NCBI RefSeq assembly: GCF_042663225.1
Contig: NZ_JBHTAA010000001.1
Span: 310,001-374,000 of the forward strand
DNA: 64,000 nt
Source: Haloferax namakaokahaiae
GTDB lineage: Archaea; Halobacteriota; Halobacteria; Halobacteriales; Haloferacaceae
Direction: 5' to 3'
Under the pieces are notes generated by a model. That model was not told the origin of the DNA. It saw nothing but the letters and a program-made list of their open reading frames with translations, and made no database searches. Below are positions 51,061-61,137 of the stretch, piece after piece. How positions within the stretch are numbered: position 1 is the stretch's first letter; every line of letters starts with the position of its first letter. Position numbers and translations under genes: made by a program.

Positions 51061-51273
51061 AGGACGACTGACGAAGGCCAGAGACTGGTGAGGCCGCGTC
51101 TTGCTGTTCGACCATCAGATGAGACCGTCGATACAAATCCATATGAGTCGGTCAAAACAGACGTAAGTCCCGTTTCTGCACCGTGTGACACGTTCGACAG
51201 CCCTTCGAAACAGTCTCAGATACACCCGAGTATGACGGCCCGTTCGAGTCGTTACGGAAAATCGAGGAGAAAG

Positions 51274-51293
51274 CCCCGTGCTTTAGCGCGGGG
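51274..51293 (+). repeat. Left-end hairpin of the IS element
   Basis: CCCCGTGC, loop TTTA, GCGCGGGG: an eight-base stem with one G-T wobble. Single-strand hairpins like this are recognised by HUH transposases of the IS200/IS605 family. Confidence 0.75.
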
Positions 51294-51353
51294 ATGAATC
51301 CGACACTACCTTTCACGAACCACCGCCGATATCACGGCCTGATATTCCAATAG

Positions 51354-51363
51354 TTTCTTAAGA
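51354..51363 (+). promoter_or_regulatory. TATA-like box of tnpB
   Basis: TTTCTTAAGA, centred about 29 bases before the tnpB ATG at 51387, in an AT-rich patch. It predicts a leaderless message. Confidence 0.45.
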
Positions 51364-51386
51364 TAGCGCACCTGATTACAACTGTA

Positions 51387-52676
<1,290 letters not shown>

Positions 52677-52680
<4 letters not shown>

Positions 52681-53138
52681 AACCAGTCGGGAGTGGGCCG
52701 ATGCTCGTACGACTCGATATCTTCGAGCGTGACTGGATGGCTTTCGGGGTCTTGTAGTTCGAGGTCGGCCGCCGAGTACAAATCGTACAGGAGACCGATC
52801 TGTTCGTAGAGGCCCACCTGCTTGAGAAGGTCGATACCGTACTCGGTGACCGCGAAGTACGTGCGTGGAATCCCGTTCGGGACGGGCGACTCGGATGGTT
52901 CGAGCGTCGTCACGATTTGCGGCTCTCGACTTCGCAAGTCCGAGAGATGGTCGCGGATGGTGCTCTCGGTAATCTCGTTTCGAGCGCCAAGCTCTGGTGA
53001 GCTGAGTGCTCCGGTCGGGCTGGCGAGTAGTTGCTGCATGAGCCGCAATTTCGTCTCGCTCAATATCAGTTTGAGATCGGCAATTCGGTCCTCGTCGATG
53101 CCGTGGTCGGGGACATCTCGGGTGGAGACGGCAGCCAT
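52677..53138 (-). CDS. Winged-helix transcription regulator next to the IS element
   Basis: A 153-residue DNA-binding protein. A winged helix-turn-helix (about 15-85: LKLILSETKLRLMQQLLASP, SSPELGARNEITESTIRDHL) is followed by a helical C-terminal part of about 55 residues. It resembles haloarchaeal ArsR/MarR-like regulators without metal or ligand residues seen. The start at ATG 53138 is preferred over a longer frame. Its stop codon (TCA on the plus strand, 52677-52679) lies in the IS right end, so the true C-terminus may have been altered by insertion. Divergent from the next gene. Confidence 0.82.
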
Positions 53139-53235
53139 ACGTATCCCATTGCATCCCACCGGCATATGTTTTGCGACGACTATCGACAAACATCTGCTGG
53201 AAACCATTACATTCTGCGGAAGAGTACGAAACACG

Positions 53236-53847
53236 ATGTCCGACGACGCCCCGCCCCACATACGAAATCTTCCACGCCTCGACGACGCGAACTTCGTCTA
53301 CCGAGGGTACGACGGGCAAGATGCTGCCCGAATCCACGCCGCTGCGATCGGTCTATTCGCCGATATCGACACGTTGACGCAGGCTGACGCGACGAAGTAC
53401 TTCGTCCTCGGCAGTTACAAGTCCCCGCAGTCTAGTCGTGACGGTCCAAAAGACCGACTCAAACGCGCAGCCGAGCGTTTCAGAACCGAGCCGAAGGCGG
53501 CTGGGTTCCTCCTCGAAGAACTCGACCCCGACAACGAGGAGTGGGGGAATTTCTATCTCAAGTATCGGTACGCGCTCGTCGGCACGGACTACGCGGTGTT
53601 CGTCGTCGAGGACAACGACGGTGGCCACGAACTCGAACTGGGAACCGCACCACTCGAAACGACCTACATCCTCAAGCGAGACTACACGCTACCGTCTATC
53701 GACAACGACCTCGAATACGAGAAGTACGATGCGATGATGGCGACCCTGTGCTCGCTCATGGAGAAGAACGGACACCTCTATACCTGGCAAACGACAGACG
53801 ACCTCGACGTGGCGCTCTCTGACCTCATCGACGACACCCTCCCGTAA
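53236..53847 (+). CDS. Haloarchaeal conserved protein divergent from the regulator
   Basis: A 203-residue acidic protein. Strong segments are NFVYRGYDGQDAARIHAAAI, YFVLGSYKSPQSS and FYLKYRYALVGTDYAVFVVE. No membrane helix or catalytic motif is visible. It could be one of the haloarchaeal DUF families (possibly DUF7509, from memory). The ATG at 53236 is chosen; the frame upstream is antisense to the regulator. The 97-base divergent spacer suggests that the regulator may control it. Confidence 0.65.
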   Translation: MSDDAPPHIRNLPRLDDANFVYRGYDGQDAARIHAAAIGLFADIDTLTQADATKYFVLGSYKSPQSSRDGPKDRLKRAAERFRTEPKAAGFLLEELDPDNEEWGNFYLKYRYALVGTDYAVFVVEDNDGGHELELGTAPLETTYILKRDYTLPSIDNDLEYEKYDAMMATLCSLMEKNGHLYTWQTTDDLDVALSDLIDDTLP

Positions 53848-53929
53848 CGAGGCTTCAGCTCTCTCACCCACTCCCGGTAACACCCACGTCAGCGGATACT
53901 CAAGTTCTTCGAGTCCCTACAGTCGCCTA

Positions 53930-54913
53930 ATGACGACACCCACACAGGGCATCCATCACGTGACCTGCATCGCCAGCGACCCGCAGGAGAACCTCGACTT
54001 CTGGGTCGAGACGCTCGGCCTGCGACTGGTCAAGCGCTCTATCAACCAAGACGACCCGAGTACGTACCACTTCTTCTTCGCCGACGCGGAGGGGAACCCC
54101 GGAACGAGCATGACGTTCTTCCCGTGGGAGAACATGTCGAGCGGGAAGGTCGGAACCGGGCAAGTCTCCCGAACTGCGTTCCGCGTCCCCGAAGGCAGTC
54201 TCGACTACTGGGAGGAGCGATTCGACGAGTACGGCGTCGAGTACGGCGACCGAATCGAGCGCTTCGGTGAGACGGTCCTACCGTTCGAGGACCCCGACGG
54301 CCTGCCGGTCGAGTTGGTCGAAGTCGAGATTCCCGACGACGACCCGACCGTACCGTGGACTGAGTTCGTCCCCGAAGAGAACGCCATCCGCGGCTTCCAC
54401 TCGGTCACACTGTGGCTGGCCGACCCGCCCCAAACGAAGGACCTCTTGGAGACGATGGGATTCGAAGAAGTCGGCACCGAGCAGACCGAGGGCGACGTGG
54501 CCGGCGACGAGCGAACCCGATTCGCCGCGGCCGGCTCGGTCGGCAAGTACGTCGATATCGTCCCGACCATCGAGAGCGGCCGACAGGGCCACGGCACGGT
54601 CCACCACGTCGCCTTCCAGACGCCGACCGACGAGGACCAGTCGGCGATGCGCAAGGCGGTCCAGTCGAAGGGCCTGCGCCCGACGCCGCAAATCAACCGT
54701 CACTGGTTCCGGTCGGTCTACTTCCGCGAGTTCGGCGGCGTGCTGTTCGAGTTGGCGACGAGCGACCCCGGCTACGACAGCGACGAACCCCTCTCTGACC
54801 TCGGCGGCCGTCTCGTCCTCCCCGGCAAGTTCGAGGGCCAGCGCGAGCAAATCGAGGCGGGATTGACCGACGTGACGGTTCCGAGAGCGGAGTCCGCCGA
54901 AGCGGACGACTGA
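53930..54913 (+). CDS. VOC-family ring-cleaving dioxygenase-like protein
   Basis: A 327-residue protein with two glyoxalase/VOC repeats pairs, of the MhqO-type family. The metal-site parts are GIHHVTCIASDPQENLDFWV at the start (His), the acidic residue in VELVEVEI, the second-half HHVAFQTPTDEDQ and FELATSDPGYDSDEPL. Related bacterial proteins are induced by quinones and act in quinone or catechol detoxification. Single gene. Confidence 0.88.
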   Translation: MTTPTQGIHHVTCIASDPQENLDFWVETLGLRLVKRSINQDDPSTYHFFFADAEGNPGTSMTFFPWENMSSGKVGTGQVSRTAFRVPEGSLDYWEERFDEYGVEYGDRIERFGETVLPFEDPDGLPVELVEVEIPDDDPTVPWTEFVPEENAIRGFHSVTLWLADPPQTKDLLETMGFEEVGTEQTEGDVAGDERTRFAAAGSVGKYVDIVPTIESGRQGHGTVHHVAFQTPTDEDQSAMRKAVQSKGLRPTPQINRHWFRSVYFREFGGVLFELATSDPGYDSDEPLSDLGGRLVLPGKFEGQREQIEAGLTDVTVPRAESAEADD

Positions 54914-54984
54914 GACGGCACCGAGCGGAAACCGCCGACGACGTATCCGTCCCTTTTTTGAGATGCCTTACGCACGCCCGGAGT

Positions 54985-55698
54985 ATGAACACGGGACGAC
55001 TCGCGCTCGATATCGAGACGGCCAGCCCCCACGGCCCGCCGCGCGACTTCACGAACACGGACAAGTTCGAGTTGGTCGCCGTCGGGCTTGGATACCGCAC
55101 AGACGGCGGCGACGTGGAGGTGACGGTGTGTCGCCGGCAGGGCGATTGGGGCGTCGAGCACACCGCGAACCTCCTCCGCGAGGTCGTCGAGTGGTGCGAA
55201 GAACGCGACGGTCCGGTTCTCACCTACAACGGCACGCACTTCGACGAACAGCACCTCCGCGCGTGGGCCGACCACGTCGCGGACGCTGGTGCGTGGCCCG
55301 GTGCTCCCGCACGTGTCGAAGCGCTCTTTTCGGACCACATCGACCTCGGACCGCTCGCCGCCGAGGCGTTTCCCCACGCGGTCAACGCCGGCCGCGACAT
55401 CCCCGCGCTGTGGAAAGCCTGCGAGGAGGCGGGAATCGAGCAACCGAGCGTCTGGTACGACGACTACGACCTGCCGGCCGACTACCTCGAACAGTTGGGA
55501 ATCGACGGGTCGGCCGTCAAAGGCGCGCACGTCGGAACCGCACTCGGCGAAGCCTACGTCGATGGCGTCGCCGCCGGCATCGACGGCACGCGGACGCACG
55601 ACGAACTCGTGCGACTGCTCGAAGACTACGCCTCGGGCGACATCGAACCGCTATTCGCGTTACACGACGCGCTGAAGCGGGCGAACGCGCGGCAGTAG
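54985..55698 (+). CDS. DEDD-family 3'-5' exonuclease-like protein
   Basis: A 237-residue RNase-H-like protein. The first acidic motif is LALDIETAS (DxE), the second is LTYNGTHFDEQHL (Asn-x-x-x-x-Asp), and the third acidic region is near AYVDGVAAGIDG. It is similar to predicted 3'-5' exonucleases of haloarchaea. Whether it acts on DNA or RNA is not clear. The ATG at 54985 gives MNTGRLALDIET; the earlier frame opening is intergenic. Confidence 0.8.
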   Translation: MNTGRLALDIETASPHGPPRDFTNTDKFELVAVGLGYRTDGGDVEVTVCRRQGDWGVEHTANLLREVVEWCEERDGPVLTYNGTHFDEQHLRAWADHVADAGAWPGAPARVEALFSDHIDLGPLAAEAFPHAVNAGRDIPALWKACEEAGIEQPSVWYDDYDLPADYLEQLGIDGSAVKGAHVGTALGEAYVDGVAAGIDGTRTHDELVRLLEDYASGDIEPLFALHDALKRANARQ

Positions 55699-55772
55699 CG
55701 GGTTTTCGTCACTCTCTCGGCACGACGTGTCGCGCGGCAAACGTTTAGCCGACGGGTGCCGTATCACCTCGC

Positions 55773-56126
55773 ATGAACGACCTCAAACCGAGGGCCGCGA
55801 TAGAGGAGGAACTCCGCGGCAACGGTATCAGCGTCGAGTCGATTTCGCTCGGCGAGTCGGTGTCGCTCGTGTATCTCACCTCGTTTCCGGACGTGCAACC
55901 CGACCACGGAGAGGTCGGCCGCGCGGTCAAGGCGTTCCTCGAACTCTCGGAGGGTGAGTGGGACCCGAAGACCGTCGAGGCGACGATTCTCCGCAGCGAC
56001 GACGACGTGCAGGCGACGTGGACACTCGAAGCCGAGTGGATTCGCGGCTACAACGAGTACCGTCTGGACGACTACGAACTGACCGACCGCGTCCTCGACA
56101 GCATCGAATCGGAGGACGCACAGTGA
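55773..56126 (+). CDS. Small acidic protein coupled to a hydrolase
   Basis: A 117-residue acidic protein with a two-layer alpha/beta appearance (ESISLGESVSLVYLTSFPD, WTLEAEWIRGYNEYRLDDYE). Its stop TGA overlaps the GTG start of the alpha/beta hydrolase (GTGA, 56123-56126), so the two are one operon and translation may be coupled. Haloarchaea-only by appearance; function unknown. Confidence 0.68.
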   Translation: MNDLKPRAAIEEELRGNGISVESISLGESVSLVYLTSFPDVQPDHGEVGRAVKAFLELSEGEWDPKTVEATILRSDDDVQATWTLEAEWIRGYNEYRLDDYELTDRVLDSIESEDAQ

Positions 56127-57064
56127 GCGCGTGGCGTCATCGCGGCCCGGTCACGCGCGAGCGCGGCCCCCGCCGACCGTCGCACTTCGACTACTCCCGG
56201 GTGACACTCACCTTCGACAGCGAAGGCACCGAGTGTACCGGGTGGCTCTACCGCCCGGACGACGTGGAGTCGCCCACGGTGGTCGTGCTGGCCGGCGAAC
56301 TCGCCGCGGAGCGACGGTTCGGCCTTCGACGCTACGCGGAACGACTCGCAGAAGCGGGATTCGCCGCGTTTTGCTTCGACTACCGGAACACCGGGGACTC
56401 GTCCGGTGAACCGCGAAATCTCGTGGACCCGGACTCGCAGGTCGCCGACTGGCACGCCGCCATCGACGGCCTGCGCGAACAGTCGGAACTCGATATTGGC
56501 GGAATCGTGGTGATGGGAATCGGTCTCTCGGGTGGCTACGCGCTTCGGGCGGCCGCCGAGGACGGAACCATCTCGGCCGTCGTGGCGCAGTATCCGATGC
56601 TGAACGGAAAAGCAATCTTCGCCGGGCGAGGTGCGAAGGGGACGCTCTCGGCGCTCGTCGCGGGCGTCCGCGACAAACTCCAGTCTCGCGTGTTCGGTCC
56701 CCACACGGTGCCCGTCATCGGCGACGGCGCTTCGATGTCGGTCTTCGAGGACCCCGGCGTGCGAGGGTCATATCGCCAACTCGTCCCGCCGGGGAGCACG
56801 TGGAACGACGAGACGCCGGCGCGTATCTTCCTCTCGCTGTTCCGGTATCGGGCCGTCTCCGACCCCGAGGAGATTTACTGTCCGACGCTCCTCGTCTCGG
56901 GGACGCGCGACGACCTCGCGCCTGCGGACGCCGTCGCGTCCCTCGCCGACGACCTCCCGAACTCGACGCTCGTCGAGTTACCGGTCGGTCACTTCACGCA
57001 CTACGACCGGGGATTCGAAGCGACGTTCGGGCACCTCGTGACGTTCCTGCGGGCGAACGAGTAG
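56123..57064 (+). CDS. Alpha/beta hydrolase
   Basis: A 313-residue hydrolase starting at GTG 56123. The nucleophile elbow is GIGLSGGYAL (serine), the oxyanion region is in VVLAGELAAERRFG, the acid is near SGTRDDLAPAD, and the last His is in VGHFTHYDRG. This is a dienelactone-hydrolase/peptidase S15-like arrangement; the substrate is unknown. The frame upstream of 56123 overlaps the 117-residue gene and is not used. Confidence 0.82.
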   Translation: MSAWRHRGPVTRERGPRRPSHFDYSRVTLTFDSEGTECTGWLYRPDDVESPTVVVLAGELAAERRFGLRRYAERLAEAGFAAFCFDYRNTGDSSGEPRNLVDPDSQVADWHAAIDGLREQSELDIGGIVVMGIGLSGGYALRAAAEDGTISAVVAQYPMLNGKAIFAGRGAKGTLSALVAGVRDKLQSRVFGPHTVPVIGDGASMSVFEDPGVRGSYRQLVPPGSTWNDETPARIFLSLFRYRAVSDPEEIYCPTLLVSGTRDDLAPADAVASLADDLPNSTLVELPVGHFTHYDRGFEATFGHLVTFLRANE

Positions 57065-57124
57065 GCGAGACGCACAGTCGCCGCGTCCGTAACCGACTTC
57101 ACCCCCTCGGTCAATTTTCCGTCA

Positions 57125-58363
57125 ATGACGAAGACGCGCACCGTCGAACTCGAAGGCCACATCATCGACTCGGGGATGATGCAACAGGCCATGGGTATCG
57201 TGATGGACCTCGGTGGGAACTTCGATATCGAGGAGTTCGATGTCGGCCGCCAGAAGGACAAGACCTCGTACTGCCGGATGGCGGTTCACGCCGACGACGA
57301 ACGCGACTTGCAGGAGATTCTCCACGAACTGCACCAAATCGGCGCGAACCTCACCGACCCGGTGGACGCACACGTCGAACCCTCTCCCGCAGACCAGGTC
57401 GTCCCGCTCGGCTTCTACTCGACGACCAACCACCCGACCGAGGTTCGCTACGAGGGTGAGTGGCTCACGGTCGAAGACATCGAGATGGACTGCGCGATAG
57501 TGGTCGAACCCGGCGACGACGGCGAGCCCGCCCGCGCCTACACGAAAGTCCTCAACGGCATCGAAGCAGGCGACCTCGTCGTCACCGACGAGGCGGGCAT
57601 CCGCGTCAAGCCGCCCGAGCGCCCCCGTGATGCCTCCGGCCCGTTCGGCTTCATGCAAGGCGGCGTCTCCTCGGAGCGACCCTCCGACTCGCTCATCGAA
57701 CAGGTCGCCGAGGCGATTCACGAGACGAAAGACGAAGGCGGTAACGTCCTCGTCGTCGCCGGTCCCGCGCTCATCCACTCCGGGGGTGGCGACGCGCTCG
57801 CCGACCTCATCCGCGAGGGCTACGTGGACATGATTTCGGCCGGCAACGGCTTCGCCACCCACGACATCGAACGCGGTCTGTACGGCACCTCTCTCGGCAT
57901 GGACATGGAGACGATGGAACACCCACGGAAGGGCCACAAACACCACATCTACACCATCAGCGAGGTCATCCGCGCCGGCGGCATCGCCGAAGCCGTCGAA
58001 GACGGACTCATCAAAGAGGGCGTGATGTACGAGTGCGTGAAGAACGACGTGCCGTACGTCCTCGCGGGGTCGATTCGGGACGACGGCCCGCTTCCCGATA
58101 CGATTACGGACACCATCGAAGCGCAGAACGCCATCCGCGAGCAGGCCCATCAGGCCGACATGGTGCTCATGCTCTCGACGCTCCTGCACTCCGTCGCGGT
58201 CGGGAACTGTCTGCCGTCTACTGCGAAAACCGTCTGTGTGGATATCAACCCCGCAACCGTCACCCAACTGCTCGACCGCGGGTCGTCGCAGGCGATTGGG
58301 ATGGTCACCGACATCGGCACGTTCGTCCCGACGCTCGCCGAGAAAGTGCTCAACGGCGAGTGA
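57125..58363 (+). CDS. TIGR00300-family ornithine cyclodeaminase-like protein
   Basis: A 412-residue archaeal protein of the LOR/SDH bifunctional-like group. The N-terminal domain (1-100; VELEGHIIDSGMMQQAMGIV) resembles the LOR/SDH domain; the remaining part has a Rossmann-type nucleotide site with PALIHSGGGDAL and ISAGNGFATHD. Methanogen homologues convert ornithine to proline and ammonia, like cyanobacterial AgrE/ArgZ. NAD binding is inferred. Monocistronic. Confidence 0.85.
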   Translation: MTKTRTVELEGHIIDSGMMQQAMGIVMDLGGNFDIEEFDVGRQKDKTSYCRMAVHADDERDLQEILHELHQIGANLTDPVDAHVEPSPADQVVPLGFYSTTNHPTEVRYEGEWLTVEDIEMDCAIVVEPGDDGEPARAYTKVLNGIEAGDLVVTDEAGIRVKPPERPRDASGPFGFMQGGVSSERPSDSLIEQVAEAIHETKDEGGNVLVVAGPALIHSGGGDALADLIREGYVDMISAGNGFATHDIERGLYGTSLGMDMETMEHPRKGHKHHIYTISEVIRAGGIAEAVEDGLIKEGVMYECVKNDVPYVLAGSIRDDGPLPDTITDTIEAQNAIREQAHQADMVLMLSTLLHSVAVGNCLPSTAKTVCVDINPATVTQLLDRGSSQAIGMVTDIGTFVPTLAEKVLNGE

Positions 58364-58478
58364 GGCCGGGGGCTGAATGAGACGAGGAGACTGACCGACG
58401 ACGAGTACGCGCGAGCGAACGTCTATTTTGCCTGCCAATTGGCGATGGGATTATCTCGTCGAACTCCGATGGGCGCGT

Positions 58479-59198
58479 ATGAACCGACCGTGGAGCATCC
58501 TCGCCGTCTCGCTACTCGTCCTCCTCGCGGGCTGTGGCGGCGGCGTCAGTGGTGGACAAGACGGAACGGCCGCGACGACCGCGGCCGCGGGCGATGCGAC
58601 GGCCGATGGAACGACGACTGCCGCCGAGGGAGAGTCCCAAGCGGCGATGAGCACGACCGAGTTCGACTTCAACCAATCGTGGGACACGCAGTACCGCGCG
58701 GGCCAGTACTACCGCTACGAGATAACGAGTCCGAACCTCGACGAGACGGCGAGCTACGAGTGGGAAGTCGTCGAGACGAACGAGACGAGCGTGACGATTC
58801 GAACGACCGTCGAAACGTCGAATGGGACGAGCGAGCAGACGGTGACCGCCTCGCGCGAGGAGTTGTACTCGGAACTGGCGGGGTCGCCCTCGGGGTCGAT
58901 TGCGACGCTCGGATTCGACTCGCCGTACTACGCCAGCGTCGAGGGTGAGACGCTCGAAGTCGGCGACTCGTGGAACCTGTCGAGTCCGAGTGGGAACGTG
59001 AGCGTCACCGTGGACGAAATCGAGACGTACGCCGACCTCCGGTGTGCGAACTTCGTCGTCCGGATGAACGACAGCCTGTTCTGGGAGAGTTGCGTGACGC
59101 CGGAGAGTCCGCTTCCGGGCTACGTCGCGTTCTACGACGAGAACGAGACCGAACCCGCGTTCGAGATGACGCTCGTCGAGTACCGTCGCGGCGACTGA
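58479..59198 (+). CDS. Sec-type lipoprotein, unknown
   Basis: A 239-residue lipoprotein. The signal is SILAVSLLVLLAGCGGG with the lipid-anchored cysteine at residue 19. A Thr/Ala-rich linker (about 25-57) leads to a beta-rich domain with several N-glycosylation-like NxS/T sites (NETS, NGTS, NVSV), as on surface proteins of haloarchaea. No family recognised. ATG 58479 chosen, since the frame upstream is not a signal peptide. Converges with the Usp gene (3-base gap). Confidence 0.75.
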   Translation: MNRPWSILAVSLLVLLAGCGGGVSGGQDGTAATTAAAGDATADGTTTAAEGESQAAMSTTEFDFNQSWDTQYRAGQYYRYEITSPNLDETASYEWEVVETNETSVTIRTTVETSNGTSEQTVTASREELYSELAGSPSGSIATLGFDSPYYASVEGETLEVGDSWNLSSPSGNVSVTVDEIETYADLRCANFVVRMNDSLFWESCVTPESPLPGYVAFYDENETEPAFEMTLVEYRRGD

Positions 59199-59201
59199 GA
59201 C

Positions 59202-59603
59202 CTACACTTTTTCCAGCGGAATCACTGCCATCGGGACGTTCGCGTTCAAGAGGATGTCCTGTGCGGTGCTGCCGAAGACGATTTTCGAGGTGGGATTGCG
59301 CTTGCGAATACCGATGACGAGCTCGTCGGCGTTCACTTCGTTGACGTAGTCGAGTACGTCTGTCGCCGGTTCGTTACCGCGGATGAGTTGGTGCGTCTCG
59401 ACCGTTACGAGGTCACCGAGTCGTGAGGCGACCACGTTGAGCGCGTCGTCGCCGTCGCGGACGTCGTCGCTGTCGGTCTCGTCTCCGCCGAAATGAGAGT
59501 TCACCGCGTGAACGACGTCTCCGTCTTTGATACGTCGAGTGAGGTAATCGCAAATCTCTGCGCTGGTCCTGACCGAGTTCGTTGCGACGACGTACGTTGC
59601 CAT
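59202..59603 (-). CDS. Universal stress protein (UspA) domain protein
   Basis: A 133-residue single Usp domain. The first strand is ATYVVATNSV, then an altered P-loop-like end with KRNPTSKIVFGSTAQDILLN and VPMAVIP. The ATP-binding pattern Gx2Gx9GST is seen as GIRKRNPTSKIVFGST, where the second Gly is not conserved, so nucleotide binding is uncertain. Translation start supported by a perfect SD at 59608-59614. Confidence 0.85.
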   Translation of the reverse strand: MATYVVATNSVRTSAEICDYLTRRIKDGDVVHAVNSHFGGDETDSDDVRDGDDALNVVASRLGDLVTVETHQLIRGNEPATDVLDYVNEVNADELVIGIRKRNPTSKIVFGSTAQDILLNANVPMAVIPLEKV

Positions 59604-59607
59604 GGTA

Positions 59608-59614
59608 CACCTCC
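59608..59614 (-). promoter_or_regulatory. Strong Shine-Dalgarno before the Usp gene
   Basis: On the minus strand GGAGGTG lies 4 bases before the ATG (spacer TACC). It decides the start at 59603 against the frame's earlier codon. Such a clear SD is unusual in this window, where leaderless starts dominate. Confidence 0.6.
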
Positions 59615-59720
59615 ACATTCGATTGTTAAAAATGCAACTCTACACCAGTGGTGTTCGATTACGACTCTCGGACCCACCCGAGACGACGCCCTCTCTCAGC
59701 GCCCATTGGTCAGACACAAA

Positions 59721-59729
59721 ACATATACC
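59721..59729 (+). promoter_or_regulatory. TATA box of the PGF-CTERM protein gene
   Basis: ACATATACC, centred about 26 bases before the ATG at 59751; the transcript is therefore expected to be leaderless. Confidence 0.55.
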
Positions 59730-59750
59730 CCATCCATAAATTCTCAGATT

Positions 59751-60764
59751 ATGGATAGGAATGCCCTCCTCGCGGGCGGTGCGATTGGCATCGTCGCCAT
59801 CGCCCTCGTCACCGCCCTCGTCGTCCCCGGTGTCCTCGCCGACCCGACGGACGACGGCCCGGTCCGACCGGGGCGAATTTCCGTCTCCGAGGTCACGATT
59901 GCGGCCGGTGCCGCGACCGGAGAGACGGCGACGCTGGACATCGAGACGCGAATCGAACACGGCGGTAACCCGACGGACAACGTGAGCGTGCTCGTTCGGG
60001 CTATCGACGAGGAGTCGGGACTTCGGATGGCGACAGAACAGGTCTCGGTCGGCAACCTCACCCGCGACGGCGAAGTCACCGCCGGCACCAACCTCACCGT
60101 CCCCCGCGAGGGTGGCTACGATATCGACGTGATTCTCTACCGGAACGCCGAGCGCGTCGATACGGCACAACAGCGTATCCGCGGTGTCGAGGCCATCAAG
60201 CCGCCGTACCTCCGGACGAACACCGAGTTCACCGAGAGCGAAGCACTGCCGCCAGTTTCGTTCTCGATTGCCGAGGCGGGCGACAACCGCTCGACGCTCG
60301 ACGTGGGCGCGACGCTCACGAACACCGGCGACACGCCGACCGACGACCTGAGCGTTCGATTCGTGCTTCGACAGGCCGAGTCGAACATCGTGGCGTCCCA
60401 ATCGACGGTGGACGTCGGTGAGGTCGGACCCGGCCGAACGGCGACGGTGGAGACGCCCGTCACCGTTCCGAACGACTACAACTACTACATCGACGCGGTG
60501 TTGGTGCGCGATGGCGTCGTCATCGACACCGCCCGCGGCGCGGCGAACCTGAACCCAACGAGGACGATTAGCGTGAACGAGACGACAGAAGAAGTCGAAC
60601 TGGAAGTGAGCGATTTCGAAGACAGCGACACGACGAGCGGTGACGACGACTACCGAACCGAGGAGTCCGGCGCGACGCAGACCGGCACGCCCGGATTCGG
60701 TCCCGTCGTCGCGCTCGTCGCACTCTGTGCGAGCGTGCTCGCCCTTCGGAGGTGGAGACAATGA
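59751..60764 (+). CDS. PGF-CTERM surface protein
   Basis: A 337-residue exported protein. The signal-like N-terminal helix is GAIGIVAIALVTALVVPGVL (residues 10-29). Two similar beta-sandwich repeats follow (about 40-165 and 175-290; both with paired SVSEVTIAAGAATGETATLD / SFSIAEAGDNRSTLDVGATL forms, resembling DUF7490). The end is a Thr/Ser-acidic linker, then the sorting motif PGF within GTPGFGPVVALVALCAS and a basic tail (RRWRQ). Archaeosortase A should remove this and attach a lipid to the cell surface. Stop overlaps the next ATG (ATGA). Confidence 0.85.
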   Translation: MDRNALLAGGAIGIVAIALVTALVVPGVLADPTDDGPVRPGRISVSEVTIAAGAATGETATLDIETRIEHGGNPTDNVSVLVRAIDEESGLRMATEQVSVGNLTRDGEVTAGTNLTVPREGGYDIDVILYRNAERVDTAQQRIRGVEAIKPPYLRTNTEFTESEALPPVSFSIAEAGDNRSTLDVGATLTNTGDTPTDDLSVRFVLRQAESNIVASQSTVDVGEVGPGRTATVETPVTVPNDYNYYIDAVLVRDGVVIDTARGAANLNPTRTISVNETTEEVELEVSDFEDSDTTSGDDDYRTEESGATQTGTPGFGPVVALVALCASVLALRRWRQ

Positions 60765-61075
60765 GCGACGAGACGGCCACGAACACCGGTTCTCAGCCGA
60801 CAAAACGACAGCACGCGCCCGACCCCGACGCCGATATCGACGACGCGGACCGCGAATTCGCCTCGCGTCTTCGTCGCTACCTCGACTACGCCGTCCTCGC
60901 GGGCCTGCTGTTGCTCGCGCTCATCGCGGTGTTACAGTTCTACCTGAACGCCAGTCAGACGATTTCGACGTGGGTCACGCCCGAGTACCGCGCGCCCTTC
61001 CAAGCCGTGTTCAACCTCGTGATACTGCTCGTCTCGGGTCTCGGTATCTCGATTCAGCTTCGACGCCTGACCTGA
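60761..61075 (+). CDS. Two-helix membrane protein coupled to the PGF-CTERM gene
   Basis: A 104-residue protein with a polar, acidic N-terminal half (1-42) and two membrane helices (about 46-66 and 80-99). Its ATG overlaps the stop of the PGF-CTERM gene, so the products may act together at the membrane or envelope. No family recognised. ATG 60761 preferred over a start three codons earlier. Confidence 0.65.
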   Translation: MSDETATNTGSQPTKRQHAPDPDADIDDADREFASRLRRYLDYAVLAGLLLLALIAVLQFYLNASQTISTWVTPEYRAPFQAVFNLVILLVSGLGISIQLRRLT

Positions 61076-61137
61076 GCACCCTGCGAGAGTCACTCAGTCA
61101 GCGTATATTTTTCAGGCTTCCCTGAGAGGTGCAGTCT

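Larger units (their letters stand above)
51016..51386. other. Gene-free stretch between secY and tnpB
   Basis: A 371-base stretch. It holds the secY terminator (51030-51060), about 200 bases without recognisable feature, then the left end of the insertion sequence with its hairpin (51274-51293) and the likely tnpB promoter (TTTCTTAAGA, 51354-51363). A 69-codon frame running into the left end is not credible as a gene. Confidence 0.6.

Noticed and set aside
51088..51297. 69-codon frame between secY and the IS element
   Set aside because: It runs into the IS left end, with no family resemblance and no promoter or ribosome-binding site.
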